From: Myxococcaceae bacterium JPH2
Lineage (GTDB): Bacteria; Myxococcota; Myxococcia; Myxococcales; Myxococcaceae
Length of the DNA stretch: 64,000 bases
Direction of reading: 5' to 3'
NCBI GenBank assembly: GCA_016458225.1
Contig: JAEMGR010000009.1
Coordinates: forward strand, 372,001-436,000
The position numbers were made by a program, and so were the translations under genes. Below are positions 49,016 to 58,058 of this stretch, piece by piece. Under the pieces are notes generated by a model. The model was given only the letters and a program-made list of their open reading frames with translations, did not search any database and was not told the DNA's origin. How positions within the stretch are numbered: the stretch's first letter is position 1; the number at the start of each line of letters is the position of its first letter.

Positions 49016-49864
49016 ATGCACGTCGCCCCCTTCACGCCACGCCATGCGACCCGCATGCTCGCGAGCCCGGCCCTCTTGAAGTGGGGGCTCATCGCGACGG
49101 CGCTCGCCTTCCTGGGTGTGTTCCTCTTCGTCCCGCTGATCGCCGTCTTCTCGTATGCCTTTCAGAAGGGCCTGGCCGCCTGGTTCGCGGCCATCCGCAC
49201 GCCCGAGTCACTCGCGGCCATCCGACTGACCCTCACCGCCGCGCTCATCGCGGTCCCCGTCAACCTCGTCTTCGGGCTGGCCGCCGCCTGGCTCATCGCG
49301 CGCTTCCAGTTCCCCGGGCGCGCGCTGCTCCTCACGCTGATCGACTTGCCGTTCAGCATCTCGCCGGTCATCGCGGGCCTCCTCTTCGTCCTCCTGTTCG
49401 GTCGGCATGGAGGACTGGGCCCGTGGCTCATCGAGCACGGCCATCCCGTCCTCTTCGCGGTGCCCGGCATCGTGCTGGCCACGGTCTTCATCACCTTCCC
49501 CTTCGTGGCCCGCGAGGTGTTGCCCGTCCTGCAAGCGCAAGGCTGCGACGAAGAGGAAGCCGCGCTGACCCTGGGCGCGAGCGGCTGGCGCACGTTCCTG
49601 CGAGTCACCATTCCCAAGGTGAAGTGGGGCGTGCTCTACGGCGTCATCCTCTGCAACGCGCGCGCGATGGGCGAGTTCGGCGCGGTGTCCGTCGTCTCCG
49701 GCCACGTGCGCGGCGTGACGACCACGCTGCCGCTGCACGCGGAGATTCTCTACAACGAATACGACTTCGTCGGCGCGTTCGCCGTGGCCTCGCTGCTGAC
49801 CCTGCTCGCGCTCGTCACGCTCGTCATCAAGAAGTACGTGGAATGGAGGGCTGACGCCCCATGA
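49016..49864 (+). CDS. cysW: Sulfate ABC transporter permease CysW
   Basis: A 282-residue second permease. Six helices, the DLPFSISPVIAGLLFVLLFGR block and the ATPase contact loop EEEAALTLGASGWRTFLRVTIP near 181-202 are characteristic. The ending VIKKYVEWR is common in CysW. It begins 3 nt after the cysT stop and overlaps cysA by 4 nt. Confidence 0.93.
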   Translation: MHVAPFTPRHATRMLASPALLKWGLIATALAFLGVFLFVPLIAVFSYAFQKGLAAWFAAIRTPESLAAIRLTLTAALIAVPVNLVFGLAAAWLIARFQFPGRALLLTLIDLPFSISPVIAGLLFVLLFGRHGGLGPWLIEHGHPVLFAVPGIVLATVFITFPFVAREVLPVLQAQGCDEEEAALTLGASGWRTFLRVTIPKVKWGVLYGVILCNARAMGEFGAVSVVSGHVRGVTTTLPLHAEILYNEYDFVGAFAVASLLTLLALVTLVIKKYVEWRADAP

Positions 49865-50925
49865 GTGTCATCGTCGAACACCTGACCAAGCACTTCACGC
49901 GGAGCCACCTCCCCGCCGTCGCGGACGTGTCGTTTCGCGCGCCCACGGGAGCCATCACCTCGCTCCTGGGCCCGTCCGGCGCGGGAAAGTCCACCCTGCT
50001 CCGCCTGATCGCGGGCTTGGAGATCGCGGACGCGGGAGCCATCCACATCGACGGCGTGGACTGTACGGGGCTCCCCGCGCAGCAGCGCGGCGTGGGCGTC
50101 GTGTTCCAGAGCTACGCGCTGTTCCGTCACATGACGGTGCGCCAGAACATCGCGTTCGGCTTGGAGCTGCGGCGCCTCCCCCGGGCACAGGTGACCGCTC
50201 GCGTGGAGGAGATGCTCGCGCTCGTGCAGTTGGATGACCTGGGAGAGCGCCTCCCGGGCCAGCTCTCCGGCGGACAACGCCAGCGCGTCGCGTTCGCCCG
50301 AGCACTCGCCATCCAACCGCGCTTGCTCCTGCTCGACGAACCCTTCGGCGCGCTCGACACCCGCGTCCGCGTGGAGCTGCGCGAGTGGCTGCATGCCCTG
50401 CATGTCCGCACCGGCATCACCACGCTCCTCGTCACGCATGACCAAGAAGAAGCCCTGGAGATCTCCCAGCACGTGGTCGTGATGTCGGGAGGACAGGTCG
50501 CGCAGGCCGGTCCACCCGAGGACATCTATGACCGGCCGACCACCCCGTTCGTCGCCTCCTTCGTCGGAGGCACCAGCATCCTGCGAGGTCGGGTGCGCGA
50601 GGGCCGCGCCGAGATGGGCTCGCTCGTGGTGAGCGCCCCCGAGGCAGCCCGCGAGGGCGAGCCCGTGCACGCCTTCGTGCGCCCCCATGACATCAAGCTC
50701 GCGAGGACGCCGAATGGAATCAGACATCCCGAAGGAGCCAGCCGCGTGCAACGCCTGAAGCCCGTGGGGGGCTACGTGAAGGTGCTCCTGCGACTGCCCA
50801 CCGGCGACGAGCTGGCCGTCGAGGTCCCTCGCTCGGAGTTCGAGGCGCTGGGCGTGGTCGAAGGAGACTCGGTGCTCGCGGATGTCCGAACCGCGCGTGT
50901 CTTTGTTGGCGACTACGCCATCTGA
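49861..50925 (+). CDS. cysA: Sulfate ABC transporter ATPase CysA
   Basis: A 354-residue ATPase with Walker A GPSGAGKST near 37-45, Q-loop VVFQSYALFRHMTV, signature [15 protein letters not shown] near 136-150, Walker B LLLLDEPFGALD and the switch His in VTHDQEEALE. A C-terminal TOBE domain with HAFVRPHDIKL follows, typical of CysA. It completes the importer and is the last gene of this unit; no terminator is apparent before the cysH leader promoter. Confidence 0.94.
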   Translation: MSVIVEHLTKHFTRSHLPAVADVSFRAPTGAITSLLGPSGAGKSTLLRLIAGLEIADAGAIHIDGVDCTGLPAQQRGVGVVFQSYALFRHMTVRQNIAFGLELRRLPRAQVTARVEEMLALVQLDDLGERLPGQLSGGQRQRVAFARALAIQPRLLLLDEPFGALDTRVRVELREWLHALHVRTGITTLLVTHDQEEALEISQHVVVMSGGQVAQAGPPEDIYDRPTTPFVASFVGGTSILRGRVREGRAEMGSLVVSAPEAAREGEPVHAFVRPHDIKLARTPNGIRHPEGASRVQRLKPVGGYVKVLLRLPTGDELAVEVPRSEFEALGVVEGDSVLADVRTARVFVGDYAI

Positions 50926-50952
50926 GCGGCCATGCACCGCACCGTCCCCACA

Positions 50953-50982
50953 TTGACGAAGCGCAAGTGATGAACGTACTTT
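50953..50982 (+). promoter_or_regulatory. Candidate promoter of the cysH leader
   Basis: TTGACG (50953-50958) and TACTTT (50977-50982) are 18 nt apart, 28 nt after the cysA stop. Initiation would fall near 50989-50991, at the ATG of the first Cys-rich frame, which would then be leaderless. Confidence 0.5.
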
Positions 50983-50990
50983 GCTTGCCG

Positions 50991-51077
50991 ATGCCTTCCT
51001 CCACTCCGACCGCCGCGCCGTGCTGCCGCCGCTGCTGTCGGATGTGTCGCTGTGCCCTTCCGGGCGCGTGGCACTGA
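50991..51077 (+). CDS. Cysteine-rich leader peptide 1 of the cysH operon
   Basis: A 28-residue frame starting MPSSTPTAAPCCRR and continuing CCRMCRCALPGAWH; six Cys codons lie between 51021 and 51053. An in-frame ATG at 50970 would add seven residues including one more Cys. Its core CCRMC recurs in the next leader frame and is encoded by an identical 13-nt stretch TGTCGGATGTGTC (51036-51048). A hairpin at 51063-51107 overlaps its stop, but no T-run follows, so any control here may be through Rho or coupling to the second leader. Function as a Cys sensor is inferred. Confidence 0.72.
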   Translation: MPSSTPTAAPCCRRCCRMCRCALPGAWH

Positions 51078-51214
51078 GCAAGCATCCTCTGCGCCACACC
51101 TCGCGCCTGACTCCCTGGCCCGCCTCGCACCGAGGTGAGGTCCGTCTTCAGTCCTCGCCTCCGCTGTCCTCGCCATTCATGTCCTCCACGCCGTCACACG
51201 CCTCTCGCACCGCC

Positions 51215-51319
51215 ATGACAGACCTCTCGGTCGTCGTGGGCCGTGGGGCGGGCGCGTGTTGGGCCTGTTGTCGGATGTGTCCGCCTCCTGGCGGGCGCCG
51301 AGCAGCGGGGAGTGCGTAA
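51215..51319 (+). CDS. Cysteine-rich leader peptide 2 of the cysH operon (attenuator leader)
   Basis: A 34-residue frame, MTDLSVVVGRGAGA, then CWACCRMCPPP and an Arg/Gly-rich end. Cys codons are at 51257, 51266, 51269 and 51278. CCGCC (51281-51285), touching the last Cys codon, pairs with GGCGG (51290-51294). The overlapping GGCGGGC (51290-51296) is the perfect complement of GCCCGCC (51353-51359) in the terminator's 5' arm. A ribosome stalled on the Cys codons would cover the first segment and free the second to block the terminator. In-frame starts exist further upstream; none has a clear ribosome site. Confidence 0.78.
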   Translation: MTDLSVVVGRGAGACWACCRMCPPPGGRRAAGSA

Positions 51320-51350
51320 CCACCTCTTCCCGACCCCTGTCCTGCTTGCG

Positions 51351-51390
51351 CGGCCCGCCCTCGGAAACCTCCGAGGCGCGGGCCGTTTCG
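51351..51390 (+). terminator. Attenuator terminator before cysH
   Basis: CCTCGGA (51359-51365) pairs with TCCGAGG (51370-51376) over an AACC loop. Below one bulged C, CGGCCCGC (51351-51358) continues with GCGGGCCG (51378-51385). TTTCGTTCT follows. It ends about 20 nt before the cysH start, leaving room for the AAGGAG ribosome site. Confidence 0.85.
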
Positions 51391-51411
51391 TTCTGTCCAA
51401 AGGAGTCCCCG

Positions 51412-52158
51412 ATGTCCGCGGTTCGTCCTGTCCCCGTCGAAACCACAGTCTCCGAAGAGGAGCTGCTCGCCACGGGCACCTCGCTCGCGAGCGCTCCCGC
51501 CGAGGAGGTCCTCTCGTGGGCCGAGCACCGCTTCGGCGCGCGGGCGGTCATCGCCACCAGCTTCGGCCCCGAGGACATGGTCCTGGTGGACATGTCGCGC
51601 CGGCATGCACGGAGCCTGAAGCTGCTCACGCTCGACACCGGCCGCCTCCCACCGGAGACCTATGAGCTGATGGAGGTGGTGCGCAATCGCTACGGCGTCA
51701 CGGTGGAGACGTTCTTCCCCGACCACGCGCGCTTGGAGGCCCTCCAGTCCGAGCATGGCCACTTCTCCTTTCGCAAGAGCGTCGAGGCGCGGAAGGAATG
51801 CTGTGCGATTCGCAAGGTCGAGCCATTGCGGCGCGCGCTCGCGGGGCGGCTCGCCTGGGTGACGGGACTGAGGCGCGATCAGTCCTCCAACCGCGCCGAT
51901 GTCTCCGTGCTGTCTGTCGACAGAGAGCACGGCGGGCTCCTCAAGCTGAGCCCCTTGGCCAGTTGGACCGCGCGCGACGTGTGGACCTACCTGCGCGAGC
52001 ACGGCGTCCCCTACAACCCGCTCCACGATCGCGGCTACCTGTCCATCGGCTGCGCGCCCTGCACGCGCGCGGTGAAGCCCTTCGAGGATGAGCGCGCGGG
52101 CCGGTGGTGGTGGGAGTCCGCCGAGCACAACGAGTGCGGCATCCATGCGCGGCGCTGA
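51412..52158 (+). CDS. cysH: Assimilatory adenylyl-sulfate (APS) reductase, [4Fe-4S] type
   Basis: A 248-residue CysH-family reductase that releases sulfite from activated sulfate. The P-loop-like substrate site is TSFGPEDMVLVD near 43-54 and the catalytic Cys is in ECGIH near 243. The two Cys pairs that mark iron-sulfur APS reductases are present: CC at 130-131 followed by RKVEPL, and CAPC at 214-217. Classical PAPS reductases lack them, so APS is the likely substrate. AAGGAG lies 6 nt before the ATG. It is the first gene of the reduction operon and sits just after the attenuator. Confidence 0.92.
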   Translation: MSAVRPVPVETTVSEEELLATGTSLASAPAEEVLSWAEHRFGARAVIATSFGPEDMVLVDMSRRHARSLKLLTLDTGRLPPETYELMEVVRNRYGVTVETFFPDHARLEALQSEHGHFSFRKSVEARKECCAIRKVEPLRRALAGRLAWVTGLRRDQSSNRADVSVLSVDREHGGLLKLSPLASWTARDVWTYLREHGVPYNPLHDRGYLSIGCAPCTRAVKPFEDERAGRWWWESAEHNECGIHARR

Positions 52159-52162
52159 AGCC

Positions 52163-52801
52163 ATGGACTATCCCGTGTGCTTGAGACTGGAGGGCCGGCC
52201 CGTCCTCGTGGTGGGCGGCGGGCCCATTGCCGAGGGGCGGATCCTCGCGCTGCTCGAGGCGGGAGCGCGCGTGAGGCTCGTGTCGCCCGAGGCCACCGGC
52301 GCGTTGCAGCAGCTCGCGAAGGCCGAGCGACTGGAGTGGGTGCGGCGAAGGTGGAACCCCGGCGACACGCGCGGCCACGCGCTGGTGCTCACCGCGGTTG
52401 ATGACACGCGCGTGAGCCAGGCGGTGGCGGACGAAGCGCGCTCGCTCGGCATCTGGCTGAACACGGCGGATGAACCCGCGGCGTGTGACTTCACGCTGCC
52501 GTCGGTGGGGCGACGCGGTGCCATCACCGTGGCGGTCTCCAGCACAGGACAAGCCCCCGCGCTCGCCGCCGCGCTTCGGCGCGAGCTGATGACGCAGGTG
52601 ACGGTCCACCACGTGCGACTCGCTCGGCTGAGCGGGTGGCTGCGGCGACGACTGCCGCGAGGACCCACCCGGCAGCGCCTGCTGCGGCTGTTGGTGGACG
52701 GAGACATTGGCGCGCTCCTGGCCCAAGGCCAGCGCCGGGCCGCATGGGCCCGCGTGCGCGAGGAACTGAACGACCGAGAAGCACGGAGACAGACGACATG
52801 A
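52163..52801 (+). CDS. Precorrin-2 dehydrogenase/sirohydrochlorin ferrochelatase-like
   Basis: A 212-residue protein matching the N-terminal part of CysG (Met8p family), which oxidises precorrin-2 and may insert iron to make siroheme. MDYPVCLRLEGRPVLVVGGG shows the NAD-binding site; ADEPAACDFTLPSVGRRGAITVAVSSTGQAPALA near 95-130 is the family block (written here as a pattern). GAAG precedes the ATG; another ATG six codons earlier lies within cysH. It overlaps the methyltransferase gene by 4 nt. Siroheme is the cofactor of CysI encoded downstream. Confidence 0.88.
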   Translation: MDYPVCLRLEGRPVLVVGGGPIAEGRILALLEAGARVRLVSPEATGALQQLAKAERLEWVRRRWNPGDTRGHALVLTAVDDTRVSQAVADEARSLGIWLNTADEPAACDFTLPSVGRRGAITVAVSSTGQAPALAAALRRELMTQVTVHHVRLARLSGWLRRRLPRGPTRQRLLRLLVDGDIGALLAQGQRRAAWARVREELNDREARRQTT

Positions 52802-53592
52802 GAGGCACGACAGAGGGACAGGTGTATCTGGTGGGAGCGGGTCCAGGAGACCCGGGACTGCTCACCCTTCGAGCGGCCCAGGTGCTCGCGGCCGCGGACA
52901 CCGTGGTGCATGACCGGTTGATCCACCCGGGGGTGCTCGCCCATGCGCGGGCGCGGGCGCGGCTCATCTACGTGGGCAAGGAGGGCCATGGTCCTTCCGT
53001 GCGGCAGGAGGACATCCACTCGGTGCTCATCGCGCAGGCACGGCTGGGCCGCGCGGTGGTGCGTCTGAAGGGAGGCGATCCGTTCGTCTTCGGGCGCGGC
53101 GCGGAGGAGGCACTCGCGCTGGAGGCCGCGGGCATCGCCTACGAGGTCGTTCCCGGCGTCTCCAGCGGCATCGCGGCGGCCTCGGCGGCGGCCATCCCCG
53201 TCACGCATCGGGGGCTGTCCGGTGCCGTGACCTTCGCCACCGCGCACCGCGCCGAGCGCACCACGGACTGGGCGCACCTCGCGGGCGCGGAGACGCTGGT
53301 CCTCTTCATGTCGGGGCGCAGGTTGGAGGAGGCCTCGCGCGAGCTGATCCGCGCGGGCAAACCGGCCTCGACGCCGGCCGCGGTCGTGGAGGCGGGCACC
53401 TGGGAGCACCAGCGCGTGGTCGAGGCTCCGCTCGCCATCGTGGCGACCGAAGCGCGTCAGGCAGGCCTCGGCTCGCCCTCCTTGCTCGTCGTGGGAGAGG
53501 TGGTGTCCCTCCGCTCGCGACTGCCGTCCCTGGCAGCGCGCCGCACATCGACGCGCGAGCCCCGCATCGCGAACGCGGGAGGCCGGTCATGA
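52798..53592 (+). CDS. cobA: Uroporphyrinogen-III C-methyltransferase (SUMT)
   Basis: A 264-residue SAM-dependent methylase making precorrin-2. [18 protein letters not shown] opens the domain, followed by [23 protein letters not shown] near 82-96 and [22 protein letters not shown] near 118-139. All are diagnostic of SUMT. With the preceding gene it forms a split CysG. The start overlaps that gene by 4 nt, and its stop overlaps cysD by 4 nt. Confidence 0.93.
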   Translation: MRGTTEGQVYLVGAGPGDPGLLTLRAAQVLAAADTVVHDRLIHPGVLAHARARARLIYVGKEGHGPSVRQEDIHSVLIAQARLGRAVVRLKGGDPFVFGRGAEEALALEAAGIAYEVVPGVSSGIAAASAAAIPVTHRGLSGAVTFATAHRAERTTDWAHLAGAETLVLFMSGRRLEEASRELIRAGKPASTPAAVVEAGTWEHQRVVEAPLAIVATEARQAGLGSPSLLVVGEVVSLRSRLPSLAARRTSTREPRIANAGGRS

Positions 53593-54506
53593 GCACGGCC
53601 ACCACCCCAAAAGCTTCGCACCTGGCGGACCTGGAAGCGGAGAGCATCCACATCCTTCGAGAAACGGCGGCGGAGTTCGCCAACCCGGTGATGCTCTACA
53701 GCATCGGGAAGGACTCCCAGGTGCTGCTGCATCTGGCGCGCAAGGCCTTTCATCCCGCGCCCCTGCCCTTCCCGCTCCTCCACGTGGACACGACGTGGAA
53801 GTTCCGCGAGATGTATGCGTTTCGAGATGCGTTCGTGGCGCAGCATGGCCTGCGCCTGCTCGTGCACCAGAACCGCCGCGCATTGGCCGAGGGCATCAAT
53901 CCCTTCGACCACGGCAGCCAGAAATACACCCACGCGATGAAGACGCAGGCGCTCCTGGAGGCGCTGGCGATGCACGGCTTCGACGCGGCCTTCGGCGGAG
54001 CGCGGCGGGACGAGGAGAAGTCGCGCGCGAAGGAGCGGGTCTTCTCCTTCCGCGATCGCCACGGGCAGTGGGACCCGCGGCGCCAGCGCCCGGAGCTGTG
54101 GAACCTCTACAACGGGCGCGTGGACGCGGGCGAGAGCATGCGCGTCTTCCCGCTGTCGAACTGGACGGAGCTGGATGTCTGGCTCTACGTCCTCCAGGAG
54201 CGCATCCCCGTGGTGCCGCTCTACTTCGCGGCCGAGCGACCCGTCATCGAGCGCGGCGGCGCGCTGCTCATGGTGGATGACGAGCGCATGCGGCTGAAGC
54301 CAGGCGAGCGCGTGCAATCCCGCCGCGTCCGCTTCCGCACGCTGGGCTGCTACCCGCTCAGCGGCGCCATCGAGTCCTCCGCCACCACGGTGGAGGCAGT
54401 CATCCACGAAATGCTCTCCGCGCGCCAATCCGAACGGCAGGGCCGACTCATCGATCACGACGAAGAGGGCTCCATGGAACTCAAGAAGCGCGAGGGCTAC
54501 TTCTAA
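53589..54506 (+). CDS. cysD: Sulfate adenylyltransferase small subunit CysD
   Basis: A 305-residue ATP sulfurylase subunit that forms APS from sulfate and ATP. The PP-loop motif [14 protein letters not shown] is near 37-50, with [12 protein letters not shown] and the R-rich block [17 protein letters not shown] near 135-150. The C-terminal SAT...KKREGYF ending is conserved. It is the catalytic half; GTP hydrolysis by CysN, encoded next, drives it. Its stop overlaps the cysN start by one base (TAATG). Confidence 0.95.
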   Translation: MSTATTPKASHLADLEAESIHILRETAAEFANPVMLYSIGKDSQVLLHLARKAFHPAPLPFPLLHVDTTWKFREMYAFRDAFVAQHGLRLLVHQNRRALAEGINPFDHGSQKYTHAMKTQALLEALAMHGFDAAFGGARRDEEKSRAKERVFSFRDRHGQWDPRRQRPELWNLYNGRVDAGESMRVFPLSNWTELDVWLYVLQERIPVVPLYFAAERPVIERGGALLMVDDERMRLKPGERVQSRRVRFRTLGCYPLSGAIESSATTVEAVIHEMLSARQSERQGRLIDHDEEGSMELKKREGYF

Positions 54507-56218
54507 TGGACACCGCACGACTGGCCAGTCCCGCCCCTACCCTGCAGCAACTCTTCGCCGAGCATGGACGCAAGGAGTTGCTCCGGCTCGCCGTGGTTGG
54601 CTCCGTCGATGACGGCAAGTCGACCCTCATCGGTCGTCTCCTCTACGAGTGCGACGGACTGTTCGAGGATCAAATCCTCGCGGTCCGCCGAGCGAGCGCG
54701 AAGCGCGCGGCCACCGCGCGGCAGACAGGCGCCGCCCACGAAGCAACGGCCGGCGAGGAGATCGACTTCTCACTCTTCACGGATGGCCTGCGCGCCGAGC
54801 GTGAGCAGGGCATCACCATCGACGTGGCCTACCGCTACCTGTCCACGGCGCGGCGGAAGATCATCGTCGCGGACACGCCGGGACACCTCCAGTACACGCG
54901 CAACATGGCCACGGGCGCCTCCACGGCGGACGCGGCCGTCATCCTGGTGGATGCGCGGCTCGGAGTGCTCGCGCAGACGCGGCGGCATGCGTACATCGCC
55001 TCCCTGCTGGGCATCCCCTACCTGGCCGTGGCCGTGAACAAGATGGACAAGGTGGACTTCGATCGCGCCACCTTCGAGCGCATCGGCTCCGAGCTGGAGC
55101 ACTTCGCGCGAACGCTGGGCTTCGAGCAGGTGCGCCTCTTCCCGGTGAGCGCGAGCCAGGGAGACAACATCACCCGCACCAGCGCGCGAACCCCCTGGCA
55201 TGAAGGCGGCACGCTCCTGTCCTGGCTCGAAGCCCTGCCACGCCAGTCTCCCCAAGCGCCGCAGACCCTCCGCTTCCCCGTGCAGTACGTGCTGCGTCCT
55301 CACCTGGACTATCGCGGCTTCGCGGGGCAGATCGCCTCCGGCACCATCCGGGTCGGAGACGAAGTTCGGGTCGCGCCCTCCGGACGCACGACGCACGTCG
55401 CGGGCATCGACACCTTCGACGGCTCCTTGAGCGAGGCCTCCGCGCCCGCCTCGGTCACGCTCCGGCTCGCGGACGAAGTGGATGTCAGCCGAGGTGACGT
55501 GCTCACCCACGTCGACCAACCCCCGCTCGCCCTGCATCAACTCGACGCGATGCTCGTCTGGTTTGGCGAACAGCCCCTGGACTGCTCCCGCAGATACCTG
55601 GTGAAACACACCAGCCGCACCGTGCCCGCGCACATCGAGCAGGTCGTGTGGCGCAAGGAATTGGAGGACCTGTCCGAGGTCCCCGCGGAGACCCTGGCGC
55701 TCAATGAGATGGGACGGGTCCGAGTGCTCTGCCGCCGTCCGTTGCTCGCGGATGCCTACCGCGGCAATCGCCGCACGGGCGCCTTCATCGTCATCGACCC
55801 GCTGACCCAGGACACGGTGGCGGCCGGAATGATTCTCGGGGCCTCCGAGACGACCTCGGGCAACGCGCACGCACACTCGCTCGTCACGTCCTCGGAGCGG
55901 CGGAATCGCCTCGCGCAGCGCGGTGGCGTCATCCTCCTGCCGAGCGGCCCCGACACGCGGGTGCACGCTTATCAGCTCGAGCGCGCCCTCTTCGATGCGG
56001 GGCGCCACGTGGCCGTGGCCGGTGAGGACTCCGAGGCGGCGCTCGCACTCGCCGGCGCCGGCCTCTACGCCATCGTGCATCCGTCCGCACCGCAGGCGCG
56101 ACGCGCGCTCCGGGGACTCGCCCGTGACGCGGAGGTCTCCTGGTTCGAGGCCGTCGCTGACGGAACTCCCGAGCAATGGATCCAAGCCATCGTCGGCACC
56201 GAGGAGCGTGCGTCGTGA
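54506..56218 (+). CDS. cysN: Sulfate adenylyltransferase large subunit CysN with degenerate APS-kinase tail
   Basis: A 570-residue protein. Residues 1-450 are a translation-factor-like GTPase with G1 GSVDDGKST (32-40), DTPGH near 123 and NKMD near 178, plus two beta-barrel domains. The last ~110 residues resemble the CysC APS kinase of fused CysNC proteins (SLVTSSERRNRLAQRGG near 458; LERALFDAGRHVAVAG). The kinase P-loop GLSGSGKST is replaced by PSGPDTRVH and the domain is about half the usual length. APS kinase activity is therefore very unlikely. This matches the APS-type CysH, which needs no PAPS. Confidence 0.9.
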   Translation: MDTARLASPAPTLQQLFAEHGRKELLRLAVVGSVDDGKSTLIGRLLYECDGLFEDQILAVRRASAKRAATARQTGAAHEATAGEEIDFSLFTDGLRAEREQGITIDVAYRYLSTARRKIIVADTPGHLQYTRNMATGASTADAAVILVDARLGVLAQTRRHAYIASLLGIPYLAVAVNKMDKVDFDRATFERIGSELEHFARTLGFEQVRLFPVSASQGDNITRTSARTPWHEGGTLLSWLEALPRQSPQAPQTLRFPVQYVLRPHLDYRGFAGQIASGTIRVGDEVRVAPSGRTTHVAGIDTFDGSLSEASAPASVTLRLADEVDVSRGDVLTHVDQPPLALHQLDAMLVWFGEQPLDCSRRYLVKHTSRTVPAHIEQVVWRKELEDLSEVPAETLALNEMGRVRVLCRRPLLADAYRGNRRTGAFIVIDPLTQDTVAAGMILGASETTSGNAHAHSLVTSSERRNRLAQRGGVILLPSGPDTRVHAYQLERALFDAGRHVAVAGEDSEAALALAGAGLYAIVHPSAPQARRALRGLARDAEVSWFEAVADGTPEQWIQAIVGTEERAS

Positions 56219-58044
56219 CGACGTCTTCACGCGCGGAGCTGTCACGCCTGGGGCCACCTCCCGTCATCACCAGCCGACTCGGCGCGGATCAAGGAGCACT
56301 GCTCCTCCAGTTGTTGGAGGGCATGGACGCCCCCGGACTCCAGTGGCTGAGCGGCTACGCGGCGGGGCTCGCCTCGGGCCGCACGGGGCTCGCGGCGGCC
56401 CCATTCCCCGCTCCCACTCCCACCGGGCACCTCGCGCTCGTCTATGGCACGCAGACGGGCAACAGCCGCCTCCTGGCCGAGCGACTCAAGTCACAAGCAG
56501 AGGCGCATGGCGTCGCGGTCCGCCTGTTTCGCGCAGGCGAATACCCACTTCGAGAGCTGAACAAGGAGCGGGTGCTGTGTGTGGTCATCAGCACGCAGGG
56601 CGATGGAGATCCGCCCGACGACGCACGAGGCTTCTACGACTTCATCCTGAGTCGCCGCGCGCCCCGGCTGGAGTCCCTGCGCTTCGCCGTGCTCGCGCTG
56701 GGCGACTCGTCGTATCCGAAGTACTGCGAGACCGGCCGGATCCTCGACGCTCGACTCGCGGAGCTGGGCGCCACCCGCCTGCTCGAACGCGCGGACTGCG
56801 ACGTGGACTTCGAGCCGACCGCCACCGGCTGGCTCGCGCGCACGCTCGAGCTGACGCGCGAGGCACTCGCTCCCGCCGAGCCCCGCGCGGAGGTCGTCCC
56901 CCTGCGCGGCGTCACCCTCGCGCCCGCGCATGGCCGCGAGGCGCCGTTCGCCGCCGAGGTCCTGGTCAACCAGCGCATCACCGGCCGTGGGGCACTCAAG
57001 GATGTGCGCCATCTGGAGTTGTCGCTCGCGGGCTCGGGCCTCACGTATGAGCCCGGGGACGCGCTCGGAGTCTGGCCCCGCAATCCTCCAGGACTGGTCA
57101 CGGACGTGTTGAGCGCGCTCCGCCTGGATGCCGAGGCGCCTGTCACGCGGGACGGACGGACGCTCCCGCTCACGCAATGGCTCACGGAGGAGCTGGAGAT
57201 CACCCGCCTCTCGCGCTCCTTCCTGGAGCGCCACGCAGCGCAGCCCGGCGGAGAGTCATTGCGGCCCTTGCTGACGCCCGAAGGCGCCAGCGGACTCCGC
57301 GCCTTGCTCACCAGTCATCAGGTCATCGACCTCGTGCGAGCCCACCCCGTGTCCTGGCGCGCGGAGGAGCTGGTGCAGGCCCTGCGGCGACAGACGCCGC
57401 GGCTCTATTCCCTGGCATCGAGTCAGCGCAGCGTCGGCGACGAGGCCCACCTCACGGTGGCGATCGTCGACTACCTGGCCTTCGGCACCGCGCACGTGGG
57501 GGCCGCATCGTCCCACCTCGCCACGCGGGTCCCGGGAGAGGACAAAGTGCGGCTCTTCATCGAGCCCAACCCACGCTTCCGCCTGCCCAGCGACCCCCAG
57601 CGTGACGTGATCATGGTTGGCCCCGGCACGGGCGTGGCCCCCTTCCGCGCCTTCGTCCAAGAGCGAGCGCAGCTTGGCGCGACGGGGCGCAACTGGCTCT
57701 TCTTCGGCGAGCAACACCGACGCAGCCAGTTCCTCTATCAGACGGAGTGGCAGGAGGCGCTCGACGCGGGCACGCTGCATCGGCTGTCCGTCGCCTTCTC
57801 CCGAGATCAGGAGCAGAAGGTCTACGTCCAGCATCGCCTGCGCGAGCAGGGCCGAGAGCTGTACGCCTGGCTGGAGGGAGGCGCGTCGCTCTACGTGTGC
57901 GGCGAGGCCCAGCGCATGGCCCCGGACGTCCACGCGGCCCTCCTCGACATCCTGATGACTCACGGAGGCAAGGGCCGCGACGACGCGGAGGCCTACCTCC
58001 AATCCTTGCGCGAACAGCAGCGCTACCAACGCGACGTCTACTGA
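56215..58044 (+). CDS. cysJ: Sulfite reductase flavoprotein alpha subunit
   Basis: A 609-residue diflavin reductase. The FMN flavodoxin domain carries YGTQTGNS near 77-84, FAD-binding RLYSLASS lies near 396-403, and the NADPH site [12 protein letters not shown] near 468-479. A C-terminal [16 protein letters not shown] ending matches CysJ. It passes NADPH electrons to CysI. The start is a GTG overlapping the cysN stop by 4 nt with GAGGAG 8 nt upstream. Length is close to the E. coli protein. Confidence 0.93.
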   Translation: MTTSSRAELSRLGPPPVITSRLGADQGALLLQLLEGMDAPGLQWLSGYAAGLASGRTGLAAAPFPAPTPTGHLALVYGTQTGNSRLLAERLKSQAEAHGVAVRLFRAGEYPLRELNKERVLCVVISTQGDGDPPDDARGFYDFILSRRAPRLESLRFAVLALGDSSYPKYCETGRILDARLAELGATRLLERADCDVDFEPTATGWLARTLELTREALAPAEPRAEVVPLRGVTLAPAHGREAPFAAEVLVNQRITGRGALKDVRHLELSLAGSGLTYEPGDALGVWPRNPPGLVTDVLSALRLDAEAPVTRDGRTLPLTQWLTEELEITRLSRSFLERHAAQPGGESLRPLLTPEGASGLRALLTSHQVIDLVRAHPVSWRAEELVQALRRQTPRLYSLASSQRSVGDEAHLTVAIVDYLAFGTAHVGAASSHLATRVPGEDKVRLFIEPNPRFRLPSDPQRDVIMVGPGTGVAPFRAFVQERAQLGATGRNWLFFGEQHRRSQFLYQTEWQEALDAGTLHRLSVAFSRDQEQKVYVQHRLREQGRELYAWLEGGASLYVCGEAQRMAPDVHAALLDILMTHGGKGRDDAEAYLQSLREQQRYQRDVY

Positions 58045-58058
58045 ATGCGAGCCACGAC

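Noticed and set aside
50981-51319. A 112-codon frame in the cysA-cysH gap as a real protein
   Set aside because: Most of it has no domain, signal peptide or ribosome site. Only its 3' third, the Cys-rich leader from 51215, has a pattern that needs explaining.
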